Both the position numbers and the translations under genes were made by a program. Below are positions 53,427 through 62,750 of a DNA stretch of 64,000 bases, in pieces. The DNA is from Planctomycetota bacterium (GTDB lineage Bacteria > Planctomycetota > UBA1135 > GCA-002748355): the NCBI GenBank assembly GCA_002748355.1, contig PDSF01000049.1, positions 1 to 64,000 on the forward strand, read 5' to 3'. Position 1 is the first letter of the stretch. Each line of letters opens with the position of its first letter. The notes under the pieces are model-generated. The model made no database searches. It saw nothing but the letters and a program-made list of their open reading frames with translations, and was not told the origin of the DNA.

Positions 53427-54980
53427 ATGAACTCGCGCTGGCTCCCCCTGCTTCTGATTATTTTCTCGATCCTCCTCGGGCTGGCCTTGATGTCTCCGGC
53501 GCTGGGGGAGATGGGGGGCGATAGCGCCCAGTATCTGATGCTGAGCGAGTCCCTGCTGCAGGGTTGTGGCTACCGTGACACGCACCTTCTTGCTGCCCCG
53601 CTGCACACCCACTACCCGCCGGGCTTCTCGCTCCTGCTGCTGCCGGGTGTCGCGCTCTTCGGCGCCCATGCGTTCTTGCTGCACAAGTCGCTGATCCTCT
53701 TCTGCGCTGGACTCGCACTCTGGCTCTCGTACCGCCTGGCTCTGCGGCGGCTGCCGCCGCGCTTGGCGCTGCTGGTTCCGTTCTTCCTTGGAACGGCTGT
53801 GGGCTGGGTCATGCAGAGCGTCCGCATCCAATCGGAGATGGCCTTTACCTGCCTACTCCTGGCCTTCCTTTTGGAAAGTGAGCGAGCCAGGCCTCGGCGG
53901 GGGATCATGTTGCTTTGGGCAGCCCTCGCTTTTTTCGTGCGCACGGCAGGGCTGGCGGCGCTGCTGGTTCTGCCCTTTGTCCGGCGGCCGCTTCGTCGGC
54001 CTGATTGGGTATCGGGTCTCGTGGCCCTACTGCTGGTGGCGGGGTGGATCCTCTACGGGAAGCTGTTTGGCGGCGGGACCTGGAGTTATGCCGATGAGCT
54101 AGCCTTTCGCTCTGGAGGGCTGAGTGGGCTGCCGGGCTTTCTTTGGGACGGTCTGCTGTTCCAGGGCCAAGGGATAGGGCATCTGGCGATCAGCCATTGG
54201 GATCTTGCTCGTTCTCCCTGGCTGCCTCTCCTGCCGCTGGCCATCATCTTGGCTGGTTTTGGCTATGAGTTGCGCCGGGCTCGCACTATCGAATGGCTGT
54301 TTCTTGCTGGCTTCGCGCTCTGCGTCCTGGCTCCGGAGCGGACCGGCCGCTACCTGCTGCCGCTATTCCCGCTGATCGCCCTCTATTTGCTGTCCGGGTT
54401 GCGCTTGATCTGCCTCCTCCTGCACGGGCTCCATCAAGCCGGCTGGCTACGCCAGATTCCCGCTATCGCGGTCGCGGGCTTTGCGCTGCTGCATCTGCAC
54501 CAGACGGCTCTGGTCTTGAAGAGTCGGCATAGCAGCAGGGTGGTTGATCCGCCGCCGCTGCTGCGGGAGGAGCTTGGCTCTCTGGCCTTCGAGCAGTGGG
54601 AGGAATCTTGGGGCTTGCCGCGGACGGCTCAAGCTGATCGCTACGTCCGGGCCTATGGGCGGTTTTTGCTGCTGCTCCGGGGCGCCCGCAGTTGCTTGCC
54701 AAAGGATGCGGTGCTGGCCCATCGCAAGCCGCGGTTCGTGTCCTTTTTGACCGGCCGTCCTTGTGAGCCGATGCCCGATCCCAAGGACCCGGCCAAGCTC
54801 GGTGAGGAGCTACGGGCTGCGGGGGTCACGCACGTGGTCGACGCTGGGCTCTTCGTCCAGATGCGACGGGTGCTGAAGGCTGCGGGCGAGGGATTGAGGC
54901 TGGAGCCGGTGTTCCAGGTTCACGGCGCTCGCCTCCTGGCCCTGCCGCCGCTGCCGGGAGAGGTTCCGCGTAGACGTTGA
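53427..54980 (+). CDS. GT-C-fold glycosyltransferase-like membrane protein
   Basis: The 517-residue protein has about ten hydrophobic segments. The first luminal loop contains MGGDSAQYLMLSESLL and a downstream THYPPGFSLLLLPG. This matches the acidic-loop region of ArnT/PMT-type transferases, which use polyprenyl-phosphate sugars (family GT39/83-like). The expected second luminal Asp/Glu is less clear. A soluble region of about 150 residues ends the protein. It would act at the inner membrane, moving a sugar onto an envelope acceptor. The start at 53427 is well placed after a short gap; the DUF481-like gene follows after 37 bp. Confidence 0.75.
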   Translation: MNSRWLPLLLIIFSILLGLALMSPALGEMGGDSAQYLMLSESLLQGCGYRDTHLLAAPLHTHYPPGFSLLLLPGVALFGAHAFLLHKSLILFCAGLALWLSYRLALRRLPPRLALLVPFFLGTAVGWVMQSVRIQSEMAFTCLLLAFLLESERARPRRGIMLLWAALAFFVRTAGLAALLVLPFVRRPLRRPDWVSGLVALLLVAGWILYGKLFGGGTWSYADELAFRSGGLSGLPGFLWDGLLFQGQGIGHLAISHWDLARSPWLPLLPLAIILAGFGYELRRARTIEWLFLAGFALCVLAPERTGRYLLPLFPLIALYLLSGLRLICLLLHGLHQAGWLRQIPAIAVAGFALLHLHQTALVLKSRHSSRVVDPPPLLREELGSLAFEQWEESWGLPRTAQADRYVRAYGRFLLLLRGARSCLPKDAVLAHRKPRFVSFLTGRPCEPMPDPKDPAKLGEELRAAGVTHVVDAGLFVQMRRVLKAAGEGLRLEPVFQVHGARLLALPPLPGEVPRRR

Positions 54981-55017
54981 CGAGACTTTGAGGCCGCTTG
55001 GCGCTAATTTCTCGTCC

Positions 55018-56001
55018 ATGCAAACACTTCTTTCTCTATCCGTTTTAGTCGCCCTGCTTGCTCCTGTTGCCAAGGAGCCGGCTGACAAACTCGAAACAAC
55101 GACCGGTGAGAGCTTCAGCGGCAAGCTGATTGGCATGGCCAATGGCCAGCTGAACTTCGAATCCGAAGCAGGCGGGAAAATCTTGATCCCGCAAGGGAAG
55201 GTCAAGTCTCTGACGACCGACGAGGTGCACGAAGTCGTGCTCAAGGACGGCAAGAAGAGCCAAATCAAGTTCGATGCTGCCGGCCCGGAAGACTTCTTCG
55301 GCATCAGCGCGATTAGCCCGGAGGAAGCGCCGCGCCCCTGGGAAGCCAGTGCTGCGCTGGGTGCCTCCCAGTCATTCGGCAATAGCGAGGTCACTCAAAT
55401 CGTTCTCGCCGCCAATGGTCTCTATCGTTTGCAAGGGCAGGATCGCCTCAGTGGAGAAGCGTCTTGGCTCTACAACGAAGAGAAGAACATGACGACGAAG
55501 CAGCGCAATATCACCCAGCGTCGTCTCGCTGGCGCTGTGCAGTACGACAAGTTCTTCAATGAGCAGCTCTACGGCTTTGCCCGCGTTTCGGCCGAGAACG
55601 ACCGGGAGCAGGGCCTTGAGCTTCGCTTCCAGCCTAGTGTTGGTCTCGGTTATCAGTTCTTCGATACGCCTGTGGCAAGGTTGTCGGCAGAGGCTGGTCT
55701 TGCCTGGCGTTACGAGGACTACCGGGGCGCTGGTCCGGATGATTCCGCTTCGGTTCGCGTCGCTGTTAGCTATGTGCGGCAGCTGCTCGATAACTTGAAT
55801 TACAATCTCGATGCCGAGTGGCTACCAAGCCTCGAAGATGGCAACGATCACATCGTGAAGATGCGTAACCGCCTCTCGAGTTCGCTTGGTGGCGGCTTTA
55901 CTGCTGCGTTTACCTGGGAGTTCGATCACAATAGCGAGCCGGCTTCCGGTAATAAGCGCAATGATCATCGGTTCTTCCTGACTGTCGGCGTGAGCTTCTG
56001 A
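55018..56001 (+). CDS. DUF481-like outer-membrane beta-barrel
   Basis: The 327-residue protein has a short signal peptide (LLSLSVLVALLAPVA), then a small N-terminal domain of about 60 residues (GESFSGKLIGMANGQLNF; KVKSLTTDEVHEVVLKDG) and a DUF481/YdiY-like barrel with alternating strands (ASAALGASQSFGNSEV; QLYGFARVSAENDRE). The C-terminal residue is Phe (FFLTVGVSF), as in BAM-assembled porins. DUF481 proteins are salt-induced outer-membrane proteins. ATG 55018 is used. A hairpin lies 35 bp after the stop. Confidence 0.8.
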   Translation: MQTLLSLSVLVALLAPVAKEPADKLETTTGESFSGKLIGMANGQLNFESEAGGKILIPQGKVKSLTTDEVHEVVLKDGKKSQIKFDAAGPEDFFGISAISPEEAPRPWEASAALGASQSFGNSEVTQIVLAANGLYRLQGQDRLSGEASWLYNEEKNMTTKQRNITQRRLAGAVQYDKFFNEQLYGFARVSAENDREQGLELRFQPSVGLGYQFFDTPVARLSAEAGLAWRYEDYRGAGPDDSASVRVAVSYVRQLLDNLNYNLDAEWLPSLEDGNDHIVKMRNRLSSSLGGGFTAAFTWEFDHNSEPASGNKRNDHRFFLTVGVSF

Positions 56002-56035
56002 TCCTTACGTGATGTGAACTGCACGCGTGAACTGG

Positions 56036-56057
56036 GCACGGCCTATTGAGGCCGTGC
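56036..56057 (+). terminator. Probable terminator after the DUF481-like gene
   Basis: GCACGGCCT-ATTG-AGGCCGTGC is a perfect 9-bp stem with a 4-base loop, 35 bp after the stop. No T-tract follows, so it may only slow or stabilise the transcript. Confidence 0.45.
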
Positions 56058-56151
56058 GGCAAAGCGCAGGGGCCAGGGCACCGGTCCCTGCGTTTGCTTC
56101 TGCGCTGGTTTTTGTGCGCTGATCGGGGCGTCCCGAGGGGAATCTAATACG

Positions 56152-58392
56152 ATGGCTACGCGTAAGAAGGCCGTGAAGAAGCGAAGCAAGGGCAAGTCCT
56201 CCTCTGCGAAAAAGTCGCCAGCTCCCCCTGTCCTCGACCCGGCGCATGCGCTGGATGGACTGTTCCGGCCGCGCTCAATTGCCGTCGTGGGAGCCTCAAG
56301 GCGCAAAGGCTCGATTGGGCACGAAATCGTGGCCAAGTTAGTACAGGGTGGCTTTTCTGGGCCGGTCTGCCCGATCAATCCCCAGGCTGAGAGCGTCCTG
56401 TCGATCCGTTGTTATGCCTCGATCGAAGAGGTCCCGGGCGAGGTCGATATGGCCTTGCTCGTGGTGCCGGCATCTGCGGTCAACTCGGCGGCCGAGGCCT
56501 GCGGCAAAAAGGGCGTTCGAGGCCTCGTCGTGATTACGGCGGGCTTTCGTGAGATCGGTGGAGAGGGGCTGGGACGCGAGGCGGAGCTACAGGCTATCGC
56601 CAAGCGTTATGGCATGCGCATTATTGGCCCGAACTGCATGGGCATCGTCAATACCGAACTGCAGACGTCGATGAACGCGAGTTTCGCGGCGTCAACCCCG
56701 ATACCTGGGCGCATTGCCTTCGTGTCGCAGTCGGGCGCGCTTGGCGAAGCGATCCTTGCCGACGCGAGTAATCGCGGGCTCGGCATCCACATGTTCGCGA
56801 GCATTGGTAATCATGCCGACGTCGGCGTGGCGGATCTGATGGAGTATTGGGAGGCCGACGATGGCGTCGAGCTGATCCTGCTCTACATGGAGGCCTTCGG
56901 TGATCCACAGCGCTTTAAGGCGGTGGCCGAACGACTACGCGGTAAAAAGCCCATCATCGCGGTGAAGAGTGGACGCTCGACGGCGGGTGCCAGGGCCGCG
57001 GGTTCGCATACGGGGAGCGTTGCTGGAGAGGATCGAGCGATCGATACCTTCTTGTCGCAGTGTGGCGTGCTGCGGGCGAATTCGATGCGTGAGATGTTCG
57101 ATTATGCCGAGGCTCTGCTCGATCAGCCGCTACCGCAGGGGCGCCGCATTGCCGTTGTCACCAATGCCGGTGGTCCCGGCATTCTGGCGACGGATGCGTT
57201 TTCCGGAGCAGGTTTCGAACTTACCGAACTGAGCGAGGCGACGCGGAAGCGGCTCGATGCGGTGATGCCTCCCGAGGCAACGAGTACCAATCCCGTGGAC
57301 CTGATCGCCTCTGCGGATGGCGATAGGTATCGCAAGGTTTTGCGCATTGTTATGCGCGATAAGTCGGTCGATTCGCTGCTCGTGCTCTTCGTTTCGCCGA
57401 CGATGATCGATGCCAGCAAGGTCGCCGAGGCGATCGTTGACGAGACCAAGGGTTCGGGGAAGCCGGTGCTCGCGTGCGTGATGGGTAAGCGCGGCGAGGA
57501 AGAGGCAGTCTCGCACTTGAAGGCCAATGGCGTGCCGGTGTTCCGTTTCCCCGAGGAGGCCGCCATCACCTTGGCTGCGATGTCGAGCTATACCGAGCTG
57601 ACGCGGATGCCGGTGGGCGAGTTCAAGGTCTGGGATGTCGATCGCAAGGAGGTCGACCGGGTCTTTGCCGAGCATGCCAAGGTCGGTGGCGAGTGGCTGA
57701 CTACCTCGCTGGTGCAGCGACTGCTGCGAGCCTACGGCTTCCCGACCATCCCTTCCCACGAGGTGGGGACGGTGGCCGAGGCTGCGGAGAAGGCTTTCGA
57801 GCTGGGCTATCCCGTGGTGCTGAAGGCGATGTCGAGCAAGCTTGTGCACAAGTCGGACATGGGCGGGGTCGTCGTCGGCCTTGACTCCGGTGATGCCGTG
57901 CTGAAAGCGGCCGGGGAGATGCGCAAGAAGCTGGGGCGGCGCTGCAAGGACCTACGCTTTGAAGTGCAGGGCATGGCCCAGGGTCATCGTGAGTTGCTCT
58001 TGGGCTTCAAACGGACCGAGGGCCTGGGGCCGCTGATCGCGGTGGGCTTCGGAGGAACCCATGTCGAAGTGCTGCGCGACGTCGTCGTGCGCGTGGGGCC
58101 ACTGCACGACTTGCAGCCGGGGAGGATGCTCGATGCCCTGCGGGCTGCGCCGCTGCTGGGCGCCTATCGCGGCGAGCCGGCCATCGATCGCAAGTTGGTG
58201 GAAGAATGCGTCCTGCGCCTGGACCAGCTAGCACGGGAGCTCCCGCAGATCGAAGAGATGGACGTCAATCCCTTCATCGTCGATCGTGAGGGGGGCTCAA
58301 GCTACGTGGTGGACGCGAGGGTGCGGCTCAGGGATTTGGCTGCGGACGATTTGGCTGCGAACAAGGGTGGGGTCGATCCCGTTGGGCACTAG
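56152..58392 (+). CDS. Acetate--CoA ligase (ADP-forming) family protein
   Basis: The 746-residue protein has a Lys-rich N-terminal tail (about 30 residues), a CoA-binding Rossmann domain (FRPRSIAVVGASRRKGSIG), two succinyl-CoA-ligase-like domains with the phospho-His candidate in AAGSHTGSVAGED, and a C-terminal ATP-grasp domain (YPVVLKAMSSKLVHKSDMGGV; EEMDVNPFIV). ADP-forming acyl-CoA synthetases of this fused alpha-beta type make acetyl- or other acyl-CoA and ATP reversibly. Some relatives act as protein acetyltransferases, but no GNAT domain is present here. The substrate cannot be told from sequence. Confidence 0.88.
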   Translation: MATRKKAVKKRSKGKSSSAKKSPAPPVLDPAHALDGLFRPRSIAVVGASRRKGSIGHEIVAKLVQGGFSGPVCPINPQAESVLSIRCYASIEEVPGEVDMALLVVPASAVNSAAEACGKKGVRGLVVITAGFREIGGEGLGREAELQAIAKRYGMRIIGPNCMGIVNTELQTSMNASFAASTPIPGRIAFVSQSGALGEAILADASNRGLGIHMFASIGNHADVGVADLMEYWEADDGVELILLYMEAFGDPQRFKAVAERLRGKKPIIAVKSGRSTAGARAAGSHTGSVAGEDRAIDTFLSQCGVLRANSMREMFDYAEALLDQPLPQGRRIAVVTNAGGPGILATDAFSGAGFELTELSEATRKRLDAVMPPEATSTNPVDLIASADGDRYRKVLRIVMRDKSVDSLLVLFVSPTMIDASKVAEAIVDETKGSGKPVLACVMGKRGEEEAVSHLKANGVPVFRFPEEAAITLAAMSSYTELTRMPVGEFKVWDVDRKEVDRVFAEHAKVGGEWLTTSLVQRLLRAYGFPTIPSHEVGTVAEAAEKAFELGYPVVLKAMSSKLVHKSDMGGVVVGLDSGDAVLKAAGEMRKKLGRRCKDLRFEVQGMAQGHRELLLGFKRTEGLGPLIAVGFGGTHVEVLRDVVVRVGPLHDLQPGRMLDALRAAPLLGAYRGEPAIDRKLVEECVLRLDQLARELPQIEEMDVNPFIVDREGGSSYVVDARVRLRDLAADDLAANKGGVDPVGH

Positions 58393-58497
58393 CAGCTTTG
58401 GCATGAGCAGGCCTGTGGCTGAACCGTTCAGGGTCCTGGCAGAGCAGGGCCCTGGCGCGATGGCTGCAACGGCTGCCTAAGAGACCAGGACTGATCC

Positions 58498-58950
58498 TTG
58501 GATATCCGCCAGTTCACCAGCGTTATCGTTGCACGGGAATCGAGCATCCTCTGCGTTGTCGAGGGGCGCCCCGACAACTTTGGACTACTCAATCTTCCTG
58601 GTGGACACCTGGAGCCGGGAGAGAGCTTGGTCGACTGTGCTCGGCGCGAGGCGCGTGAGGAGACAGGCTTAGAGGTCGATCCCCAGAGGCTACTCGGGGT
58701 CTACACCGGGATCTTGTCCTCCGGGGTCCATGCGCTTCGCTTTGTCTTCCTGGCTGAGGAGCTAGGGGGGCAGCTGCGTCCGGGCGAGGATATCGACCAG
58801 CTACTCTGGTGTTCCGCCTCGGAGCTATTGGCCTGCGAAGACGGGAAGCTGGTGGCCCCGGCGATGTTGCGGAGGATCCTCGCAGACCTGCAGAGTGGCC
58901 AGGCTTGGCCTCTGGATGTGCTCCGCGAATACGGGCTAGCCGATTCTTAG
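58498..58950 (+). CDS. Nudix hydrolase
   Basis: The 150-residue protein has the complete Nudix box, from GGHLEPGE through REAREETGLEV near residue 45, with the metal-binding REAREE. The preceding LLNLPGG is typical of enzymes hydrolysing nucleoside diphosphates linked to other groups. The substrate is unknown. The start is TTG 58498; no ATG or GTG fits, so the start is moderately sure. Its stop overlaps the convergent glycosyltransferase gene by 4 bp. Confidence 0.88.
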   Translation: MDIRQFTSVIVARESSILCVVEGRPDNFGLLNLPGGHLEPGESLVDCARREAREETGLEVDPQRLLGVYTGILSSGVHALRFVFLAEELGGQLRPGEDIDQLLWCSASELLACEDGKLVAPAMLRRILADLQSGQAWPLDVLREYGLADS

Positions 58951-59966
58951 CGAGAGCAAGGGGTAGCGATCCGCTTGGCGGGCGTTTCGGCGAGGAACAC
59001 TTCGGCGAAGCGCTGCATGACGGCGCTGGGCGAAAAGCGCTCGGAGAAGGCGTCGTATATGCCGGGCTTGGCCTCGAACTTGTCGAGTATGGTGGCCAGT
59101 TCGGCGCCGTCGCGATAGTAGATCCCCTTGCTACCGAGCACGTCGATGTGGTGGCGGTCGCTGCCGCCGAGCCAAGTGATCACCGGTTTGTTCAGGACCG
59201 AGAACTCACCGACGGAGAGACCGAAGCTCTCGCCATCGCTGCGTCCGTGCAGCATCCCGTCGCAGCTCTGGATGAAGCGAACCTTGCGCTCGAGATCCGT
59301 GGTGGTGGGGAGATGGTGGATGCGTGGGTGCGGGGGACAGAAGGGAGCTGTGTTGAGAAACACGAAGTGGAGTTCTGGGCGTCGCTGCACCGCGGCTGCG
59401 ACTTCGACGTGCACAAAGGGCAGGTCGAAGGTCATGGGCCCGCCGTGCCGGCCGAGCACTACAGCCTCTGGGGGGATGCCCAGCTCGCTGCGGAGATCTC
59501 CGGCGACCTGGGGCAGGCTGATCATGTGGGGCACAACCGGGATCTCCAGGCCTTCGGTGCCGCGATGGCATGCGACCCAATCGGAGACGGCCGCATAGAC
59601 GTCGCCGCGTGGCGCCGAAGCTTCGAAGACCGCGTGCAGGACCAGCCGGCCCTCAGGCGGGCGGAGCAGCTCCTCGCCGAAGTCGGCGCCGTGCACGATT
59701 CGGTAGTAGACGTCGACATCCCGCAAGGCCGCCTGGCAATCACGCGGGTCGTCATAAAGGAAGACCGAGAAACGCCGGCGGAACTTGTCGAAGGCGCTGA
59801 GGTCGGAGTTCGCGGGGCAGAGGATGCGGCTGCGGTGGCCGAGCAGGGTCTCGGCGTAGTGGGCGTAGTCCCACAAGGCCACATCGGTGCCACGTTCGTT
59901 GAGGTGGCCGGCGTCGAAGGCCAGCTGCAGGCGGTGGCGCGATCGCAGGGGGGATTGGGGTTTCAT
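58947..59966 (-). CDS. GT-B-type glycosyltransferase-like protein
   Basis: The 339-residue product starts with LQLAFDAGHLNERGTDVALWDYAHYAETLL, a style (given here as successive short blocks HLNERGTDVAL and WDYAHYAETL) seen in GT4-like enzymes. A second half has PPEAVVLGRHGG, the donor-site-like SDGESFGLSVGEFSVLNKP (E-x7-E pattern) and WLGGSDRHH. No signal peptide is present. The donor and acceptor are unknown. ATG at 59966 is well defined. It converges with the Nudix gene and diverges from the arsenic-type cluster. Confidence 0.7.
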   Translation of the reverse strand: MKPQSPLRSRHRLQLAFDAGHLNERGTDVALWDYAHYAETLLGHRSRILCPANSDLSAFDKFRRRFSVFLYDDPRDCQAALRDVDVYYRIVHGADFGEELLRPPEGRLVLHAVFEASAPRGDVYAAVSDWVACHRGTEGLEIPVVPHMISLPQVAGDLRSELGIPPEAVVLGRHGGPMTFDLPFVHVEVAAAVQRRPELHFVFLNTAPFCPPHPRIHHLPTTTDLERKVRFIQSCDGMLHGRSDGESFGLSVGEFSVLNKPVITWLGGSDRHHIDVLGSKGIYYRDGAELATILDKFEAKPGIYDAFSERFSPSAVMQRFAEVFLAETPAKRIATPCSR

Positions 59967-60132
59967 CTCCCTTGCTATCGAACTTTTCCGGCCAGCTGCT
60001 GAGTTGCTTCGCGCCGCTGCTCGGGGCCTTGGTGAAAAATCGGCGAGAACCGGGGGGCCCAGTGGCGATCTGGATGTTTGACTGGCAGGAGCCTGCTAGA
60101 AACAGTTCCCGTGGTTTTTCAGCGAGCCGGTG

Positions 60133-61210
60133 ATGCGACGAGAACTCCTGATCCTTCTGCTCTTCGTCCTCGTCTTTCTCGGTGCCTATTTCTTGCCCAC
60201 GGGCTGGCTGATTGAGTCCTTGGGAGAGAAGCAGCCCCTCAGCCAGGCCGGGCTCTTGCTCCAGGAATACGCCCGTGAGCACGTGCTGCTTTGCCTGGTG
60301 CCGGCGCTCTTCATCGCCGGGGCCATTGGGGTCTTCCTGAGCCAGGCCGGGGTGATGCGATACCTCGGGGCGCGGGCCAAGCTCGTGCTGGCCTATGCCG
60401 TAGCCTCGGTTTCGGGGGCGGTGTTGGCTGTCTGCTCATGCACGATCCTGCCCCTATTCGCTGGCATCTATCGGATGGGTGCGGGGCTTGGTCCAGCGAC
60501 GGCGTTCCTTTATTCCGGGCCAGCGATCAACGTGCTGGCGATCCTCTTGACTGCGAGGATCCTCGGGGCGGAGTTTGGGCTGGCGCGGGCGGCCTTTGCC
60601 ATTGGCTTTGGAGTGGTGATCGGTGTCCTGATGCAGCTGAGCTTTCGTAAGGATGCCGAGCGTCGCGCGGAGGCCGTTGCGCAGGAGATTCCCGTGCAGG
60701 AGAGCGCGGGCGGTGCTCTGGCCAATTTCCTGCTGCTGGGCGGGCTTACTGGCTGCTTGGTATTTGCGACTTGGCCGACGCAGAGCGATACCGCCTTTTT
60801 TGCCGATATCGCGCCCTACAAGTGGATCCTGGCGCTCTCTGCTCTGGGCGTAGCCCTCCTTTCGTTTCTTATATGGAAGCGGGATCAGGGCGAGGAGTGG
60901 CTCGATCAAACCTGGACTCTGGCTAAGCAGATCCTGCCCTTGCTCTTTGTGGGGGTGCTCGTTTCCGGCATTGTTTTTGGGACTCCGAGTGCCGAGGGAT
61001 TGATTCCGCGGTCTTGGATTACCGAGTCTGTGGGAGGAAACTCGCTCGCTGCCAACCTGATCGCCGCGTTATCCGGCCTTGCCGAGCTTGCTGGTGATCC
61101 GAGGCGTGCTCGGCACCCGCAAGACCCTGGTCTTTGCCTTTTACGTCGTGGTGCTCGCGACAATCGCCGGCAAGATCTTTGGCAGCATGATCGCAGTAGG
61201 AGGAAGCTGA
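60133..61210 (+). pseudogene. ArsP/YraQ-type (DUF318) permease, broken by deletion and frameshift
   Basis: Residues 1-310 are a normal DUF318 permease: eight hydrophobic segments and CSCTILPLFAGIYRMGAGLG, the signature of ArsP-type organoarsenical/metal exporters. At about 61075 the natural frame jumps to another: PALPSLLVIRGVLGTRKT then FAFYVVVLATIAGKIFG to a TGA at 61208-61210, which is the usual family C-terminus. About 35-40 residues normally present between are missing. The TGA overlaps the ATG of the next gene (TGATG), as in an intact operon. Left uncorrected, the reading frame runs on into that gene and makes an artificial fusion of 447 codons. It is either a real lesion or an assembly error. 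Confidence 0.8.
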
Positions 61211-61473
61211 TGAGTCGCGTGCAGATTTTGGGCACCGGTTGCGCCAAGTGCGAAAAACTCGCTCAGCGGGCGCGGGAGGTGCTGGACGGCCTCGGCAGCG
61301 ACGCCGAGCTGGTTAAGGTGAAAGAGATCGAGGACATTGTCGCGCTCGGCGCGATGCTCACCCCCGCGCTCGCGGTGGATGACAAGGTGCTCCTCGCCGG
61401 GCGAGTGCCTTCGACGAAGGAACTGAGCCAGATTCTGAGTGATGCCCTGGCTTCTGGAGGAAGCTCTTCATGA
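61210..61473 (+). CDS. arsE: ArsE-like small thioredoxin (redox-active disulfide protein)
   Basis: The 87-residue protein is a minimal thioredoxin fold: VQILGTGCAKCEKLAQ with the CxxC pair (Cys 11 and 14), a LGAMLTPALAVDD cis-Pro block and a final helix. It matches the small disulfide proteins found between ArsP-type permeases and ArsF in organoarsenical clusters, where ArsE and ArsF are reported to reduce nitro-aromatic arsenicals. ATG 61210 overlaps the permease stop by one base and its own TGA overlaps arsF by 4 bp, so translation is coupled. Confidence 0.7.
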   Translation: MSRVQILGTGCAKCEKLAQRAREVLDGLGSDAELVKVKEIEDIVALGAMLTPALAVDDKVLLAGRVPSTKELSQILSDALASGGSSS

Positions 61474-61964
61474 AGGGCAAGCAGCTGCTCGGTTCCGCGC
61501 TGCTCGCTCTCGGGGTCATTGGCCTGGTGGTCGCGGGGCAGCGCGTGGCGAAGCGGGCCACAGCGCCGAGTTCGCAGCAGGAAACAGCCGTGCCGGGCGA
61601 GCCGGAGAAAAGCTGCCATGCCGTCGTCTATTACCTCCACAGCAATGAGCACTGTGCGACCTGCGATCGAATCCAGGCCTTGACCAAAAAGACCATGGCT
61701 GAGGACTTCGCTGGCGAAATCGCTAGTGGCCTGTTGGACTTTCGCATTCGCAATGTCGACGAGCCGGAACACGAGCACTACTGGGATGAGTTCCAGATGG
61801 ATGCGGCGACTGTCGTGGTCCAGGCCCAGGGCCCGGAGCGGCGCTTCGAAAACCTGAGCAAAGTTTGGATGCTTTACCGCGACGAGACGGCGTTTCGCGA
61901 GTATTTGCGCCAGCAGATCCGCGCTTTCTTGCCGAAGGCGGCGGTTCAGCGGGACGGCAAATGA
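61470..61964 (+). CDS. arsF: ArsF-like nitroreductase subunit
   Basis: The 164-residue protein has an N-terminal membrane anchor (LLGSALLALGVIGLVVAG) and then a thioredoxin-like domain with the family's opening VVYYLHSNEHCATCDRIQ and a CxxC (Cys 64 and 67). The downstream ENLSKVWMLYRDETAF block also fits ArsF. It would face the periplasm. Known ArsE/ArsF systems reduce nitrophenyl arsenicals to the amine, which ArsG exports. Whether this host meets such compounds is unknown, and these modules are also seen in anaerobes without arsenic genes. It overlaps both neighbours by 4 bp. Confidence 0.7.
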   Translation: MKGKQLLGSALLALGVIGLVVAGQRVAKRATAPSSQQETAVPGEPEKSCHAVVYYLHSNEHCATCDRIQALTKKTMAEDFAGEIASGLLDFRIRNVDEPEHEHYWDEFQMDAATVVVQAQGPERRFENLSKVWMLYRDETAFREYLRQQIRAFLPKAAVQRDGK

Positions 61965-62650
61965 TCGAGTATCTTCAGCCGCTGCTCTTAGCGATGTGGT
62001 GGGGGCTTTTGACCGCGATCAGCCCTTGTCCCCTGACGACGAATATTGCGGCGATCTCCTTCTTGAGCCGGGAGGCCGGCTCGCCGGGCCGTACGGCTTG
62101 GGCCGGCTTGGCCTACACCCTTGGCCGAGTTGTCGCCTATGTGGGGATCGCGGCGCTGATCACGGCGAGCTTATTGCGTTCGCATAGTGTCTCGCGCTTC
62201 CTGCAGCAGAATATGCAGCCGTTTGTGGGGCCTCTGCTGCTGATGACCGGCGTTATCCTGCTCGACCTGCTGCCCTTCAGCTTTGGGGCCGGCGTCAGCG
62301 TCAGCGAGGGCTTTGGCAAGCGCGTGCGGGCCTTGGGGTTGCTGGGGGCTTTTGCTCTTGGGCTGCTCTTTGCGCTGGCCTTCTGCCCGGTCTCGGCGGC
62401 GCTGTTCTTCATGCAGCTGATCCCCCTCGCCGTGGCCGAAGGGTCGGTGCTGCTCCTGCCTTCGCTCTACGGTGTCGGCACCGCGCTGCCCATCGTGGCC
62501 TTTGTCCTGGTGATCGCGTTTAGCTCGGAGCAGCTCGGCAAGCGCTTCACGCAAGCGCAGGCTTTGGCTCGCTGGTCGAAGCTGGGGACCGGAGTGCTCC
62601 TACTCGCAATCGGCCTCTACATGCTTTTCGCCCACACCTTCTTTGGCTAG
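61961..62650 (+). CDS. arsG: ArsG-like efflux permease (DsbD/CcdA-type membrane fold)
   Basis: The 229-residue protein has six hydrophobic segments and the opening LLTAISPCPLTTNIAAISFL, as in ArsG. The CPL and LAFCPVSAALFFMQLIPL motifs are the paired Cys-Pro sites of the CcdA/DsbD superfamily. ArsG exports aromatic amino-arsenicals made by ArsE/F. It could instead pass electrons to the thioredoxin-like neighbours, as CcdA does. The 4-bp overlap with arsF and lack of any following gene mark it as the operon's last gene. Confidence 0.7.
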   Translation: MIEYLQPLLLAMWWGLLTAISPCPLTTNIAAISFLSREAGSPGRTAWAGLAYTLGRVVAYVGIAALITASLLRSHSVSRFLQQNMQPFVGPLLLMTGVILLDLLPFSFGAGVSVSEGFGKRVRALGLLGAFALGLLFALAFCPVSAALFFMQLIPLAVAEGSVLLLPSLYGVGTALPIVAFVLVIAFSSEQLGKRFTQAQALARWSKLGTGVLLLAIGLYMLFAHTFFG

Positions 62651-62750
62651 CGGCGCGGCGGCAGCCCTGGCGAGGCCGTGTGGACCGCCTTCCTCCGGCA
62701 AGAGCGGCTGATGCGTGGAATCCCAGGGCAGCGGCCGCACAATGCGCGGC

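Noticed and set aside
60130..61473. Genuine permease-thioredoxin fusion protein
   Set aside because: The 45 residues between the two parts are nonsense, while the true permease C-terminus is readable in another frame with an overlapping stop/start.
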